A program made the position numbers and the translations under genes. 64,000 nt of DNA from Cryptomeria japonica (Eukaryota > Streptophyta > Pinopsida > Cupressales > Cupressaceae): assembly GCF_030272615.1 (NCBI RefSeq), contig NC_081406.1, positions 260,451,386 through 260,515,385 of the forward strand. Reading direction: 5' to 3'. Of the stretch, positions 23,861-35,209 are shown piece by piece. Positions within the stretch are counted from its first letter, which is position 1. Each line of letters begins with the position of its first letter. The notes beneath the pieces are model-generated. The model was not told where the DNA came from, ran no database searches, and saw only the letters and a program-made list of their open reading frames with translations.

Positions 23861-24905
23861 TTAGTTAGTTAGTTTTGGTATGGCGATCAGATGCTATCCT
23901 GTTTGCTTGGAAGCTTGGGTTGTGGTTCTGGCAAGGATTTCACCGACAGAGATTTGATGAAGATCTTTGATGAATTGCATAAGTGGTGGTGGTGCAGTTT
24001 TTGGTATGGTTTCGGGATGCTGATGGTGATCATGTTCAAGAGTTGGTGGATTGGGATCATTTCTTTAGTGTGTGGACCTATATTAGGTCCTGGTGTTAAC
24101 TAGGTTATGGACCGACTTAATGTAACATGTGGATTGGACCTCTCGATGTGATTCTAGGATGTCTTATGAGTTTGATATTATTTGTTTTGTCTAAGGCCAA
24201 CATGTTTTGTAATTATGTAATTGTTTTCTTGTCTGGTGTCTGACCTGATTGTTTATGGTTGAGGGTTTGTATATAAATGATGTAAGATCTCATTGTAGAT
24301 CATGGTCAATAGAATGGGATATGGATAAGTGATGTGTGAATAATGTAATATCAATCAAGCAAAGGATTTGGTTGATCATTGGAGATCGAATTGGATTTAT
24401 GTAAGAGGATTTAGTCCTCCACTATTAAGCTTAACCAGAACTGTACTTAGGCATAGGGATGCTATCTTTGCATTTCATTCATTCTTTCAGATTGTAGTCT
24501 GGATTTCTATGTAGTCAGTGAGACTCCTTTTATGATGAGTGGTGCGCTCTAGGCTATTGGCTTTCCTACAAGTGCAAGCCCCTCAATTCTAATTCACATA
24601 CTTACTACAGAAAGTATTATCTGACTGTGGGTAGGCTTCCCACCGTGGTTTTTCCCTTTACCGGGTTTTCCATGTATAAATCTTGGTGTCATGTGGATGG
24701 TATTTATTATCTTATTTTTGTTTATGCTTAATTAATTTAACTACTATTTTGGTATTTGGTTTAAGCATTCTGGTATTAATGTTTTGGGTTCCGGTATTAA
24801 AGTTTTAATTGCTAATTGTTCTGGTAATCTGTGGCAATTGATTCAACCCCCCCTGCCCCCCCACCCCCCTCTCAGTTGTCTTCCAGTTATTTGAACTGTC
24901 TAACA
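23861..24905 (+). repeat. 3' LTR of element A, second piece
   Basis: It continues the LTR after F, matching the 5' LTR from about 837 onward (GATCAGATGCTATCCTG). It ends TCTAACA at 24905 before ATCTT. Hairpin arms GGCAATTGA (24833-24841) and TCAGTTGTC (24872-24880) pair in RNA with two G-U wobbles. The C-rich loop is about 30 bases and contains three C runs. Confidence 0.92.
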
Positions 24906-25319
24906 ATCTTTTGTAACCTAAGATTCTCATACATGCTTTGTCTCAGGTTTGACTTTTCTTACTATGTTATCACTTTGATGGCCAATGTGACTACAATATT
25001 TAAAATTTACCCTATCAATCACTGTTTTTGGTCCATGGTGTGGGCTATAACTAGTATCCTCTATGCTTTTACCATTGTCTTGATTTTGAAGATCACTACA
25101 CTATGAAAAATCTTTATCAAACCTCTATTACTGTTGGTTGTTGGATTTTGGTCTTTTGATATGACTGACCTCACATTGTCAAAGATCTTATTGATACCAC
25201 TATGCAAAAACATGATAATTCATTTGGAAAATCTTCATCTTTGCCCCTGTAGCACTGCTATAGAAATCTTCAAACTTGTTTGGGCAATTTTTGCAATCTT
25301 CTCAAGGTATCATTGGTCT
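24906..25319. repeat. 446-bp tandem repeat array, middle part
   Basis: It continues from 638 after the ATCTT duplication. It completes unit 2 (to 25185) and begins unit 3 at 25186, cut at 25319 by element C. Confidence 0.85.
24933..25106 (+). CDS. 57-codon hydrophobic ORF in repeat unit 2 (hypothetical)
   Basis: Same frame and length as 214-387, starting MLCLRFDFSYYVITL and ending KITTL. It differs by substitutions only. No function is recognised. Confidence 0.2.
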   Translation: MLCLRFDFSYYVITLMANVTTIFKIYPINHCFWSMVWAITSILYAFTIVLILKITTL

Positions 25320-26514
25320 TGTTGGAAATATGAAGGAATTGATTATGTGTTACATTGATGTTTTGTCATTGATGTCAACACTAGCTGTTATGATTGGTTA
25401 TCGACAGATAGGTTTTGGTTATCGGTAGAAGAACTAGTGTTATCGGTAGAAGGGACTATCAGTTGGATACTACCGACATGTTTGAATCAACGGAATATGT
25501 TTTGTTTGATGTGTTGCATGTTTTTGGAGTATGTTTTGGTCAGTTGGTATTGACTTGATGATCGGATGATATCATACATTCTAGAAAGTCTATATTGGTA
25601 AGGGTTTAAGGTTTTACCAGTAGAGCTTTTACTAAGAATGTTTGACAGGATGCATAAGTGGTGCTGGTGCGGCTTCTAGATGGAATTTAGGATGTTGAAG
25701 ATGATCTTTGTTCATGCCTCAACTGATTGGAGACATCACTCTAGCATGGTGGATCCAGATTAGGTCCAGTATCTATTCAGGTTATGGATCGGTATCATGT
25801 AGCGTGTTCTCTACATGTTACCAGGATGATTTATGGATTGGTTAATATTGTTTTGGTCTCAAGCCGACATGGTATATCATTGTAATATGTATGTATGTAA
25901 TGATCTTATTGTAATATCTTTTAGGTGGCTGACCTAATTGGTTTAGGCCTTAGGGTTTGTATAAATTGATGTAAGATCTCATTGTAAATCATGGTCGTGG
26001 TCATGGAATGAAATATCATATGCAAAGGAGATTTGGTCGATCATTGAAGATCAAATTGGGTTTATCTATGAGGTCAAAGGCCTTTGGTATTGAGCTTAAG
26101 CCAGACTATAATTAGGCTTGGTAGATGCTATCACTGGCAGTTCATTCTTCTGGATTGTAATGAGAAGTGCGCTCTAGGCAGTGTGCCTTCCTGTATGTGT
26201 AGGCCCCTTATTGTATCACATACTTTCTGCATAAGTATTATCTGACTGTGGGTAGGCTTCCCACCATGGTTTTTCCCTTTACTAAGTTTTCCACATGCAA
26301 ATCATGGTGTTATGTGGTATGGTTGCATTGTGTTAATTCTTTGTTTCACTCTTAAGTTTTATTGCTTACCGGTATCTGTTTCTACTATTCTGGTATTCAT
26401 TGTTTATGTGTTCTGGTTAAAGGTTATAAAGTGGTTTGATTAATATAATCTGTTGACAACTGATTCACCCCCCCCCCCCCCCCCCCTCTTAGTTGTCCAT
26501 TGGTTATTCTAACA
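25320..26514 (+). repeat. 5' LTR of element C
   Basis: 1195 bases, TGTTGG to CTAACA. Hairpin arms GACAACTGA (26455-26463) and TTAGTTGTC (26489-26497) enclose a run of 19 Cs. The pairing has one G-T wobble. Confidence 0.94.
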
Positions 26515-26516
26515 AT

Positions 26517-26528
26517 TGGAATCAGAGC
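26517..26528 (+). other. Primer binding site of element C
   Basis: TGGAATCAGAGC, one base from the initiator-Met complement. Confidence 0.88.
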
Positions 26529-26572
26529 TTTGGTCCTCTTTTACATAAGCTTAACTGCTTGAGGTAGATCCT

Positions 26573-27665
26573 ATGGCAACTAATACTTTAAATCCACTGA
26601 CAACTATTTTTAGAAGAGAAATTCCTAAGATTGATGGAACAAACTATGGGATATGGAAAATTTGAATGGAGACTAATCTTAGATATCTTGGCAAGGATAT
26701 TTGGGAGATCATTGAGAAAGGATATATACCTTATGATCAGACATCTGGCAATCATGCTCCAACAGACGTGGACAAAAATATTAAAAATGATTGCAGAGCT
26801 AGAGAAGCCCTCTTTTGTGCACTCACTAATCAGCAAATCATGGAATTGACTGATAAATCATCTGCAAAGGTTATGTGGGATAAAATGCAAACTCTGAATA
26901 AAGGTGACCCTACTATCAAAATTGCTAAACTTTATGGTTACCAGGCAAGATATGAGAACTTGAAGATGGAAGATAATAAAATAATTGCTACATTTATGAA
27001 AAGAGTAAATGAGATTGTCATGGGAATTCAATGTTGTGGAGGATCTCTGAGTGAAGATGAAATAGTTTCTAAAGTTTTGAGAGCCCTACCACCAGCTTAC
27101 AAGATGAAGGCTACTGCAATTAATGAATTGAGAACAATGGCAAACACTTCAGTTAATAGAGACATTCTGATTGGGAAATTATCTGCTTTCGAGCTTGAAG
27201 AATTTGGACCCTCTGGAGCTGTAAAATCTGAACTTGATTTTCATGCATCATCATCTACTGGCAAAAGTGATTGGAGAGCTCTATATGCAAAATAATTGGA
27301 AGATATGAGGAAAGAGGATGAAGAATTTGAGCAACTTGAAGCCTTATTTGCTAGAAGAGTATCTAAAGGACTGACAAGAAGTAAGTATGAAGGAAAAGCA
27401 ACCTTAAAATGTTTTGCATGTAATAAGATTGGTCATTTTACATCTAGATGTCCTGAAAGGAATGCAATATTTGAAGAAAGAGTTAAGAAATCATTTAAGC
27501 CTAATCAGAACAAATATAGATTCAAGAAAAAAAAAACTATGCTACATAGCAGATGAGGAAGGAGTAAGTGATGACTCAGATGATGAACTGACAAGAGACT
27601 CTGCTAGTGGATCCGACAATGGAAAGGAATGGGTGTTCTATGCTATAAAGGAAGATGAGTCATAA
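26573..27665 (+). pseudogene. Element C gag
   Basis: The ATG at 26573 starts MATNTLNPLTTIFRREIPK. A TGA at 26663-26665 (codon 31) follows IWKI and is followed at once by ATG (26666), from which 209 codons are open (METNLRYLGK). TAA at 27293-27295 replaces the Glu seen in relatives. The zinc knuckle CFACNKIGHFTSRC near 27411 is intact. An extra base in an A run near 27525-27537 shifts the frame. A TAA at 27663-27665 precedes protease. Confidence 0.9.
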
Positions 27666-30600
27666 TCGGTTATCAAGAATGAAGAAAAGGCCCTGACAGC
27701 AAAATTTGAAGACAAGGATGAATGGGTAATTGATAGTGGATTCTCACATCATATGACTAGAGATAAAAGAAAATTTATGTCCTTGGAAGAATTCAATGGC
27801 GATCAAGTCAAAGTTGGAGATGATGAAAAATGTATGATCAAAGGTAGAGGTATTATTTCTCTGGATGGTAAGCATAATATTGATAATGTTTATTATGTAG
27901 AAGGTTTAAAGCATAATCTTTTAAGTGTTGGTCAATTGGTGGACAAGGGATTCCAACTTCAGTTCAAAGATAGAAAATGCAAAATCATTAACAGAACTGG
28001 TTTGGAGATTGCAACCAGTACTCAGACTAGAGGTAATATCTTTCACTTGAACACTGGTGATAAGACATGTTTGATTGCTCATATTGATGAAAGTTGGTTA
28101 TGACATAAGAGGTTGTGTCATGTTAATTTCGATTGTATTGTTAAGATCAGTTCAACAAAGGTAGTTAGAGACATACCTAAGATTATAAAGCCTCATAATC
28201 TGGTATGTATATCAATAGGGAAAGCAAGTTAGAACTTCTTTTCAGAGAATACATGATAAATCTAATGATGTACTTGATTTGATTCATACTGACTTATGTG
28301 GACCAGCAAGGACCAGAAGTTTTCAAGGTGATAGGTACTTCATGCTAATAATTGATGATTATTCTAGAATGATGTGGGTGACTTTTCTAAGGGAGAAGTC
28401 TGAAGCTTTTAAAAAATTTAAGATCTTTAAAGCAATGGTGGAAACAGAAATTGGATTGAAAATCAAATGTCTGAGATCAGATCAAGGCAGTGAGTTTACT
28501 TCTCATGAATTTAACAGTTATTGTGAGATAAATAAAAATTAAGAGACATTTGTCTGCAACTTGGATTCCTCAGTAGAATGGAGAAGTGGAAAGAAAGAAT
28601 AGAACCATTTTGGATGCAGAAAGAACCATGATGATGGAAGCCAAATTTCCTCACATCTATTGGAGAGAAGTAGTGAGTACAACAATCTACACATTCAACA
28701 GAGTTCATATCAAATGTGAAACTGGTAAGACTCATAAATTATGGTTTGGACATACACCTACTCTTAAATATTTCAGAAGTTTTGGAAGTAAGTGTTATAT
28801 CAAAAGGGATGATTCAATTGGGATGTTTGATCCTAGATGTGATGAAGGGGTATTTCTTGGGTATTCAATTAAGAGCAAATCATAAAGATGTTATAACAAA
28901 AGATTGCAGAAAATTGTGGAGAGCACAAATGTGAAAGTGGATGAGCAAACAAAGATCAATCTATATCATATGATAGAGAACTGGTAGTGGAAATGATCAT
29001 AAGTAATCATACAATGCCTCAACCGGTACAAGACACTAAGACAGTTACACCAACACAATTAGAAAATTCAACTGTGACTGATGATTAGATCAGAGAACCT
29101 AAAGTTCAGAAGACACCAAGGTATGTAAGATTAAATCATTTTGAAGATCAAATCATTGGAGACAGGAACAAGGGAGTTATGAAAAGAAGAAGAATGGCAA
29201 ATGAAGAGGTATGTCTTATTTCTCAAGTTGAATCGGCATCTGTTATTGAAGCTTGTAAAGATGAATATTGGTTAAAGGCTATGGAAAATGAATTAGATTA
29301 GATAGAGAAGAATAACACTTGGAGTTTAGTTCCCCGGCCTAAATATAAGAATGTTATTGGAACTAAATGGGTTTTTAGAAATAAACTAAATGAGGATGGT
29401 CAAGTTATAAGAAAAAAGGCTAGATTGGTTTGTAAAGGATATTATTAAATGGAAGGAATTGATTATGGTGAGACATTTGCACCTGTAGCTAGAATTGAAG
29501 TTGTTAGACTATTTTTTGCCTATGAAACATATAAGAAGTATAAGATCTATCAAATGGATGTTAAATGTGCATTTTTGAATGGTGAACTTGAGGAAAAAGT
29601 ATGCATTGACCAACCTGATGGATTTTCACTGACAGATGATAAAGATATGGTTTCTAGGTTAAGGAAAGCATTATATGGATTGAAACAAGCTCCTAGAGCT
29701 TGGTTTTACTAAGGGCAGTGCTGATAGTAATTTATATTATAAGATCACTAATAATGATATTCTGATTTTTGAAGCATTTGTTGATGATATCATTTTTGGA
29801 GGTGAAGATAAATTGTGCATGGAATTCTCTAATAATATGAAGGATGAATTTGAGATTTCTATGATTGATGAGATGCGATTTTTCTTAGGTTTGCAGATTA
29901 CTCAAACTGACAAAGGCATTTTTATCTATCAAACTAAGTATCTAAGGGAATTGTTGAAGAAGTTTGGTATGGATAATTCCAAACCGGTAAGTACTCCTCT
30001 AGTGACAAGTGAGAAATTATCTATGAAAGACACATATGCACCAGTAAATTCGACAAGGTATAAGTCTATGATTGGTGGCTTGTTATATCTAACTCAGACT
30101 AGACCAGATATTATGAATGTAGTAAGTATTGTTTCAAGATATCAAAGTAATCCTAAAGAAAATCATGAATGTGCAGTAAAGAGGATATTTCGATATTTGC
30201 AAGGAACAACATAATATGGCTTATGGTATTCTAGATATGATAACTTCACTTTATGTGCATATATAGATTCAGATTGGGCAAGAGATACTAATGATAGGAA
30301 GAGCACTTCTGGTGGAGCTTTCTTTCTTAGAAAGAAATTGGTTTCATGGATCAACCAAAAACAATCATGCATTTCTTTATCTACTGCAGAAGCTGAATAT
30401 GTTGCAGCATCAACTAATTGCACTCAAGTCTTGTGGATGAAGCAAATGTTGAAGGATATCAAGGTAAATTGCAGTGAACTGATAGTTATCTATTGTGATA
30501 ACTTTGCAGTTATTGACATGTCTAAGAATCCAGTATTTCACTCTAAGACTAAGCACATATCAATAAAATATAACTTTCTGAAGGACAAGGTGGAAGAAAA

Positions 30601-30730
30601 GGAAGTCAAATTGGTTTATGTGAACACTAAAGAGCAGATTGCAGATATATTCACTAAACCATTGTCTAAGGAATCATTTGAGTATTTGAGAGATGGGTTA
30701 GGGGTATCTACCCCTCCAACAGAAACTTAA
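27666..30730 (+). pseudogene. Element C pol: protease, integrase, RT, RNase H
   Basis: Protease DSG is at 27732-27740, although the usual DSGCSHHM has become DSGFSHHM. TGA at 28101-28103 replaces Trp in WLWHK. Integrase core: DDYSRMMWVTF, then SDQGSEFTS, followed by a frame break near 28540 and TAG 28574-28576 in PQQNG. RT: stops at 29299-29301 and 29446-29448; a 35-base deletion at 29697-29704 removes sequence after PRAW; VDD at 29780-29788. RNase H has a stop near 30212, then LSTAEAEYVAAS and the end PPTET at 30730. Confidence 0.92.
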
Positions 30731-31091
30731 TTGATGGAGTAGTGCATTAGTTTGGCATGCATCATCAGCATTATCCTTTGCTTTGGATTGATGTAGTGGT
30801 GCTACTACTCAGGGGGAGTACTCAGTTTTGAGATTCACAGAATTTTGATATCTATGTCATATTTTCGGCATTGATGTCAAAGGGGGAGAGATATATGATG
30901 TGAAAAATAATATGTTATATGGTGGAGAGATTCATATTAGTTTCAAATTGGACTACACTCCTTAGGGGGAGCTGCTAGGATTTTTTAGTTTTTCATTGCT
31001 ATATCTTCTATGAGAAATTTTTGGCATTTCTTGGCACTTAGATGTTTTCTTTTTCACATCTAGTGTTGCCATCAATGTCAAAGGGGAAGAT
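30731..31091 (+). other. Element C 3' untranslated region and polypurine tract
   Basis: G-rich tracts occur near 30811 (CTCAGGGGGAGTA), 30878 (GATGTCAAAGGGGGAGAG) and 30964. The final one, AAAGGGGAAGAT, ends at 31091. Arm 31063-31082 pairs with 31133-31153 in the LTR. Confidence 0.85.
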
Positions 31092-32260
31092 TGTTGGCAA
31101 TATGAAGGAATTAATTATGTGTTAAATTGATGTTCTGTCATTGATGTCAACACTAGCTGTTATGATTGGTTACCGACATACAAGTTTTGGTTACCGATAG
31201 AAGGACTAGTGTTACCGATAGAAGTGACTATCAGCTGGATACTACCGACATGTTTGGATCAACAAAATATGTTTGGTTTGATGTGTTGCATGTTTTTGGA
31301 GTATGTTTTGGTCAGTTGGTATTGACTTGATGATTGGATGCTATCATACATTCTACTAATCCTATACCGGTAAGGGTTTAAGGTTTTATCGATAGAGCTT
31401 TTACTAAGAATCTTTGACAAGATGCATAAGTGGTGTTGGTGTGACTTCTAGATGGAATTCAAGATGTTGAAGATGATCTTTGTTTGTGCCTCGACTGATT
31501 AGAGACATCTCTTTGGCAATGATGATTTATGAATTGGTTAATATTGTTTTGGTCTAAAGCCGACATGGCATATCATTGTAATATGGATGTATGTAATGAT
31601 CTTAATGTAATATCTTTTAGGTGGCTGACCTAATTGATTTAGGCCTTAGGGTTTGTATAAATTGATGTAAAATCTCATTGTAGATCATGGTCGTGGTCAT
31701 GGAATGAAATATCATACGCGAACAAGATTTGGTCAATCATTGAAGATCGAATTGGGTTTATCTAAGAGGTGAAAGGCCTCCGGTATTGAGCTTAACCGGG
31801 ACTGTAATCAGGCATGGTAGATGCTATCACTCACAATTCATTCTTTTGGATTGTTGTCCAATTATATTGAGGTGGTTAAAACCTCTTTGTAGTCAATGTG
31901 ACTCCTTTGTAATGAGAAGTATGCTCTAGGCAGTGTGCCTTCCTATATGTGCAGGCCCCTTATTGTATCACATACTTTTTGCAAAAGTATTATCTGACTA
32001 TGGGTAGGCTTCCCACCATGGTTTTTCCCTTTACCAGGTTTTCCACGTACAAATCATGGTGTTATGTGGTATGGTTGCATTGTGTTCATTCTTTGTTTCA
32101 TTCTTAAGTTTTATTGCTTACCAGTATCTATTTCTTCTATTCCAGTATTCATTGTTTATGTGCTCCGGTTAAAGGTTATAAAGTTGTTTGATTAATATAA
32201 ATTGTTGACAATTGATTCACCCCCCCCCCCCCTCTCAGTTGTCCACAGATTATTCTAATA
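31092..32260 (+). repeat. 3' LTR of element C
   Basis: 1169 bases. Hairpin arms GACAATTGA (32207-32215) and TCAGTTGTC (32235-32243), one T-G wobble, around 13 Cs. It is shorter than the 5' LTR, partly by a deletion near 31510. Confidence 0.94.
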
Positions 32261-32571
32261 GGTCTGTCATATGCTTGTGATCACTGAGATTCTTGATTAT
32301 CTTTTTTGCCCTAAGATTCTCATGCATGGTCTGTCTCAGATTTGACCTTTCTTACTATGTTATAACTTTGATGGCCAATGTGACTGCAATATTTAAAATT
32401 TACCCTATCAATCATGATTTCTTGTCCATGGTGTGGGCTATAACTAGTATCCTCTATGATTTTACCATTGTTTTGATTTTGAAGATTAGTACACTATGAA
32501 AAATCTTTATCAAACCTCTATTACTATTGGTTATTGGATTTTGGTCTTTTGATATGACTGACCTAACATTG
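32261..32571. repeat. 446-bp tandem repeat array, right end
   Basis: It resumes unit 3 after element C and matches 598-632 and then 187-460. Similarity fades after CTAACATTG at 32571, so this is the right edge of the array. Confidence 0.85.
32326..32499 (+). CDS. 57-codon hydrophobic ORF in repeat unit 3 (hypothetical)
   Basis: Third copy of the same-length frame, starting MVCLRFDLSYYVITL and ending KISTL, without stops or indels. Confidence 0.2.
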   Translation: MVCLRFDLSYYVITLMANVTAIFKIYPINHDFLSMVWAITSILYDFTIVLILKISTL

Positions 32572-33957
32572 AGCTAAAGATTACCAAGCTTATTTCTTAC
32601 CATGCACTGTATAATCTCTATATTTCTCTCATGTATTCCCTTTGTATACTATCGACTTTGGCTTGACTACAACTTTTAGAACTACTCTGAGGGTGCTCAC
32701 TATGATTGTATTTGATGTTTTAGATCTTTATGGAAATATTAGGGACTATTCTTGAACACACACTTCATAGCTTTTATGAAGCCATATCATAAAATCATTG
32801 TTCTTCAAGATCTTTGATTTGGTACTATATATGTTGCAATAGTGGTTCTAAGGTAAAAAAAAAATTGTTGAAGAGCACCATTTTATGGGACTGCTAACTC
32901 TACCATTTAGGAATATCCTACTCATAGTGTTGCTAATACCTTTGAGACTGTGTGATGCTCAATAATAACTTTCATCATTGGATTGTCTAATAGTTCTTTA
33001 ATATACATCCATCTCACATTACCTATGTTTGGTTGTCCCTTTGAACATTGACATAGCTGCACTCTATGAATTATCTTATTATTGCTTGACTCTTGTCTTT
33101 ATCCATCTTTATTCTCATAATAGTGTTATGTGATGTTATAAAAATAGTGACTTCTTTTTTATATTTGTTGTAACTCCTTTTCATTGCTGCAATCTTATTA
33201 ACTCACTGTCAAAACCCTTGGCCCAAACTATTTTGTAGCAGACCTGCTTGTTTCTTTCTTACCATTTGGTAAGGTCTTTGAGCTCTTGGATATAAATGAA
33301 CTTGCTACATTATGATGACTACTATGACTGTTACAAGCTTGAGACTACATCCTCCATATGTGCCCATAGTCTGTTGTGACTGTCAAACATATTTGTTGCC
33401 ATTGAATTTCTCATTGATCTCATACTTGTCTTGGTGTAATTAAGACTCCTTCATTCCAATATTTGATAACCTTACATGGTTGTGCCTTGTGTTGGCCTAT
33501 CAAAGGTTATTTTCATTACCTTAAAATACCTTTGTATTTAATCCTTAATGCAGACCTTGAGAGGACTATGTTTGAGCTTTATATATGTGAAAATTTTGTT
33601 GTCACTGCTACTTTATTATGGTGCTCTGCTTGCATTCTTTTGGACTATGAGTGGCTTCTTCAAAAGTTACTACTCTAACTATAATGCAAATCTAACTGCA
33701 TTCTATGATCTCTCTCAATCTTTGTGATTGGCTATTGCTAGTTGTCTTTTTTTTTTTAACTATGACATGGTGACTATTAATTTGCAACCCTCACTATCTT
33801 GTCATTCACCTTGTGTTGCTCTTGATGGGGTTGCTAATCATGCTCACTATGATCCTTTTTACTCAGACTGCAAATGAACTTTTAGCGAAGCATAGCATAC
33901 TCTGTGATTTCTCTGTAACAAATCTTCTAATGGTGACTGATCTTTGACTTCTTTTGT
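32572..33957. other. T-rich sequence without recognisable features
   Basis: About 1.4 kb, T-rich on this strand. The longest frame (33463-33678, 71 codons) has no motif I recognise. I see no LTR ends, RNA gene or repeat. Confidence 0.5.
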
Positions 33958-34023
33958 TGTTGGAATCCAATAACACTGAGAGGGGGGTGAATCAGTGTTA
34001 TATCGAAATAATTAATTACACTA
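33958..34023 (-). repeat. Element G 3' LTR remnant
   Basis: TGTTGGAATCC at 33958 begins the LTR end. The hairpin is a perfect 10-bp stem, ATAACACTGA (33970-33979) with TCAGTGTTAT (33992-34001). The neighbouring 5' LTR copy has AGAACACTAA with TTAGTGTTCT (34051-34060 and 34079-34088), also perfect: three base pairs have changed on both sides. Confidence 0.85.
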
Positions 34024-34157
34024 GGCTCTGATACCAATTGTTGGAATCCAAGAACACTAAGAGGGGGGGGGGGGTGAATTAGTGTTCTACTGGTATGATT
34101 AATTCTAACCTTATTAACCAAACAAGTCAGTAACCGGTATGCATAAAAGCAAATAAT

Positions 34158-35209
34158 TGTTAGGTCTTGGAGACAACTGAGAGGGGGGGGGGGGAGGGGG
34201 TGAATCAGTTGTCCAATAAATTCAAATGAAAATTAACTTAACCAAAACTTAGTGCTTAATGCCAGTAAACCAAACTTTATGTCGGTAGATAGTTTTATCA
34301 GTTAATTGCAGTACTGATAAAGATTAATGCATGAAATAGAAAGACAAATAACACATACAACACATAACATAGTTATTTGTACGTGGAAAACCTGTTGGGG
34401 GAAAAACCATGGTGGGAAGCCGTACCCACAATCAGATGATACTACTGTAGATAGTATGTGTGTACAATATAGAGTTTGCACATGCAAGAAGGCCAACTAC
34501 CTAGAGCTCACTACTCAATTACAAGTTGGGAGTCACACTGACTACAATTGGATGATTAAATCCAATAATAATGTACTCCTCAAAATAGCATCTTCTTATG
34601 CTGGATTTAGTACCAGTTAAGCTTTGCTAATCTTCTCAATACCTTCCTTCAATCTTCAAATGATGTCTGCAAGTATAGCTCTACTTATTTTCGCATATAC
34701 CTTATTCACACTTCTTATATTCCCATTCGTATTTCCTATATTGATCTTAAAAATAAGATCTTACATATATACCATAACCTAAGACCAAATGTGTAGGTCA
34801 GCACACTAAAGATATTACAATAAAATCAATTACAAGTATATCAATATTCGATGCATCATGTCAACTCAATGTATTTACAACAATAATAAATCATTTCCAT
34901 AACGTGTCATGCTGATCTGGAATAGATATGCTTGTTGGTGTATAACCTAGACCTATTTGCCAGTAACAACAAATATGCGAACCCGAATAAACCAATAACC
35001 AAATTGCCAAAACTAAGTGAAAATAATGTTTTTAACATAACCAGGTTATCTCCAGATGATAACAGATCATCCTCAGTGTCGGTGAATAATATAATCCTGT
35101 CGGTGAACAAGATGTCTGTGACTGTGCATAAGCCACTAAATATGCCAGTGAACATAACAAGTGTTGACATCAATGACAAAACCAATGCAACACATCCAAA
35201 ATACCAACA
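34158..35209 (-). mobile_element. Solo LTR H (F/E family) inside G
   Basis: 1052 bases, TGTTAGG at 34158 to CCAACA at 35209, flanked by ATAAT (34153-34157) and ATAAC (35210-35214), one difference. It resembles E's LTRs throughout. The hairpin is a perfect 9-bp stem, GACAACTGA (34172-34180) with TCAGTTGTC (34205-34213). G's LTR continues at once on the right side. Confidence 0.9.

Larger units (their letters stand above)
639..24905 (+). mobile_element. Element A: Ty1/copia retrotransposon, host of nested insertions
   Basis: It begins TGTTGG at 639 and ends TAACA at 24905, flanked by ATCTT at 634-638 and 24906-24910. Removing B, D, E and F with their target duplications leaves about 7.1 kb, which matches complete copia element C (6.9 kb). 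The order is 5' LTR, primer site, gag, protease, integrase, RT, RNase H, polypurine region, 3' LTR. Stops and frameshifts break every part, so it is inactive. Confidence 0.9.
25320..32260 (+). mobile_element. Element C: full-length Ty1/copia element
   Basis: 6941 bases, TGTTGG at 25320 to CTAATA at 32260 (the last AACA has become AATA). It is flanked by GGTCT (25315-25319 and 32261-32265). It contains both LTRs, primer site, gag, pol and polypurine tract. It is related to A in gag and LTR but diverged. Many stops and a 35-base RT deletion make it inactive. Confidence 0.95.
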
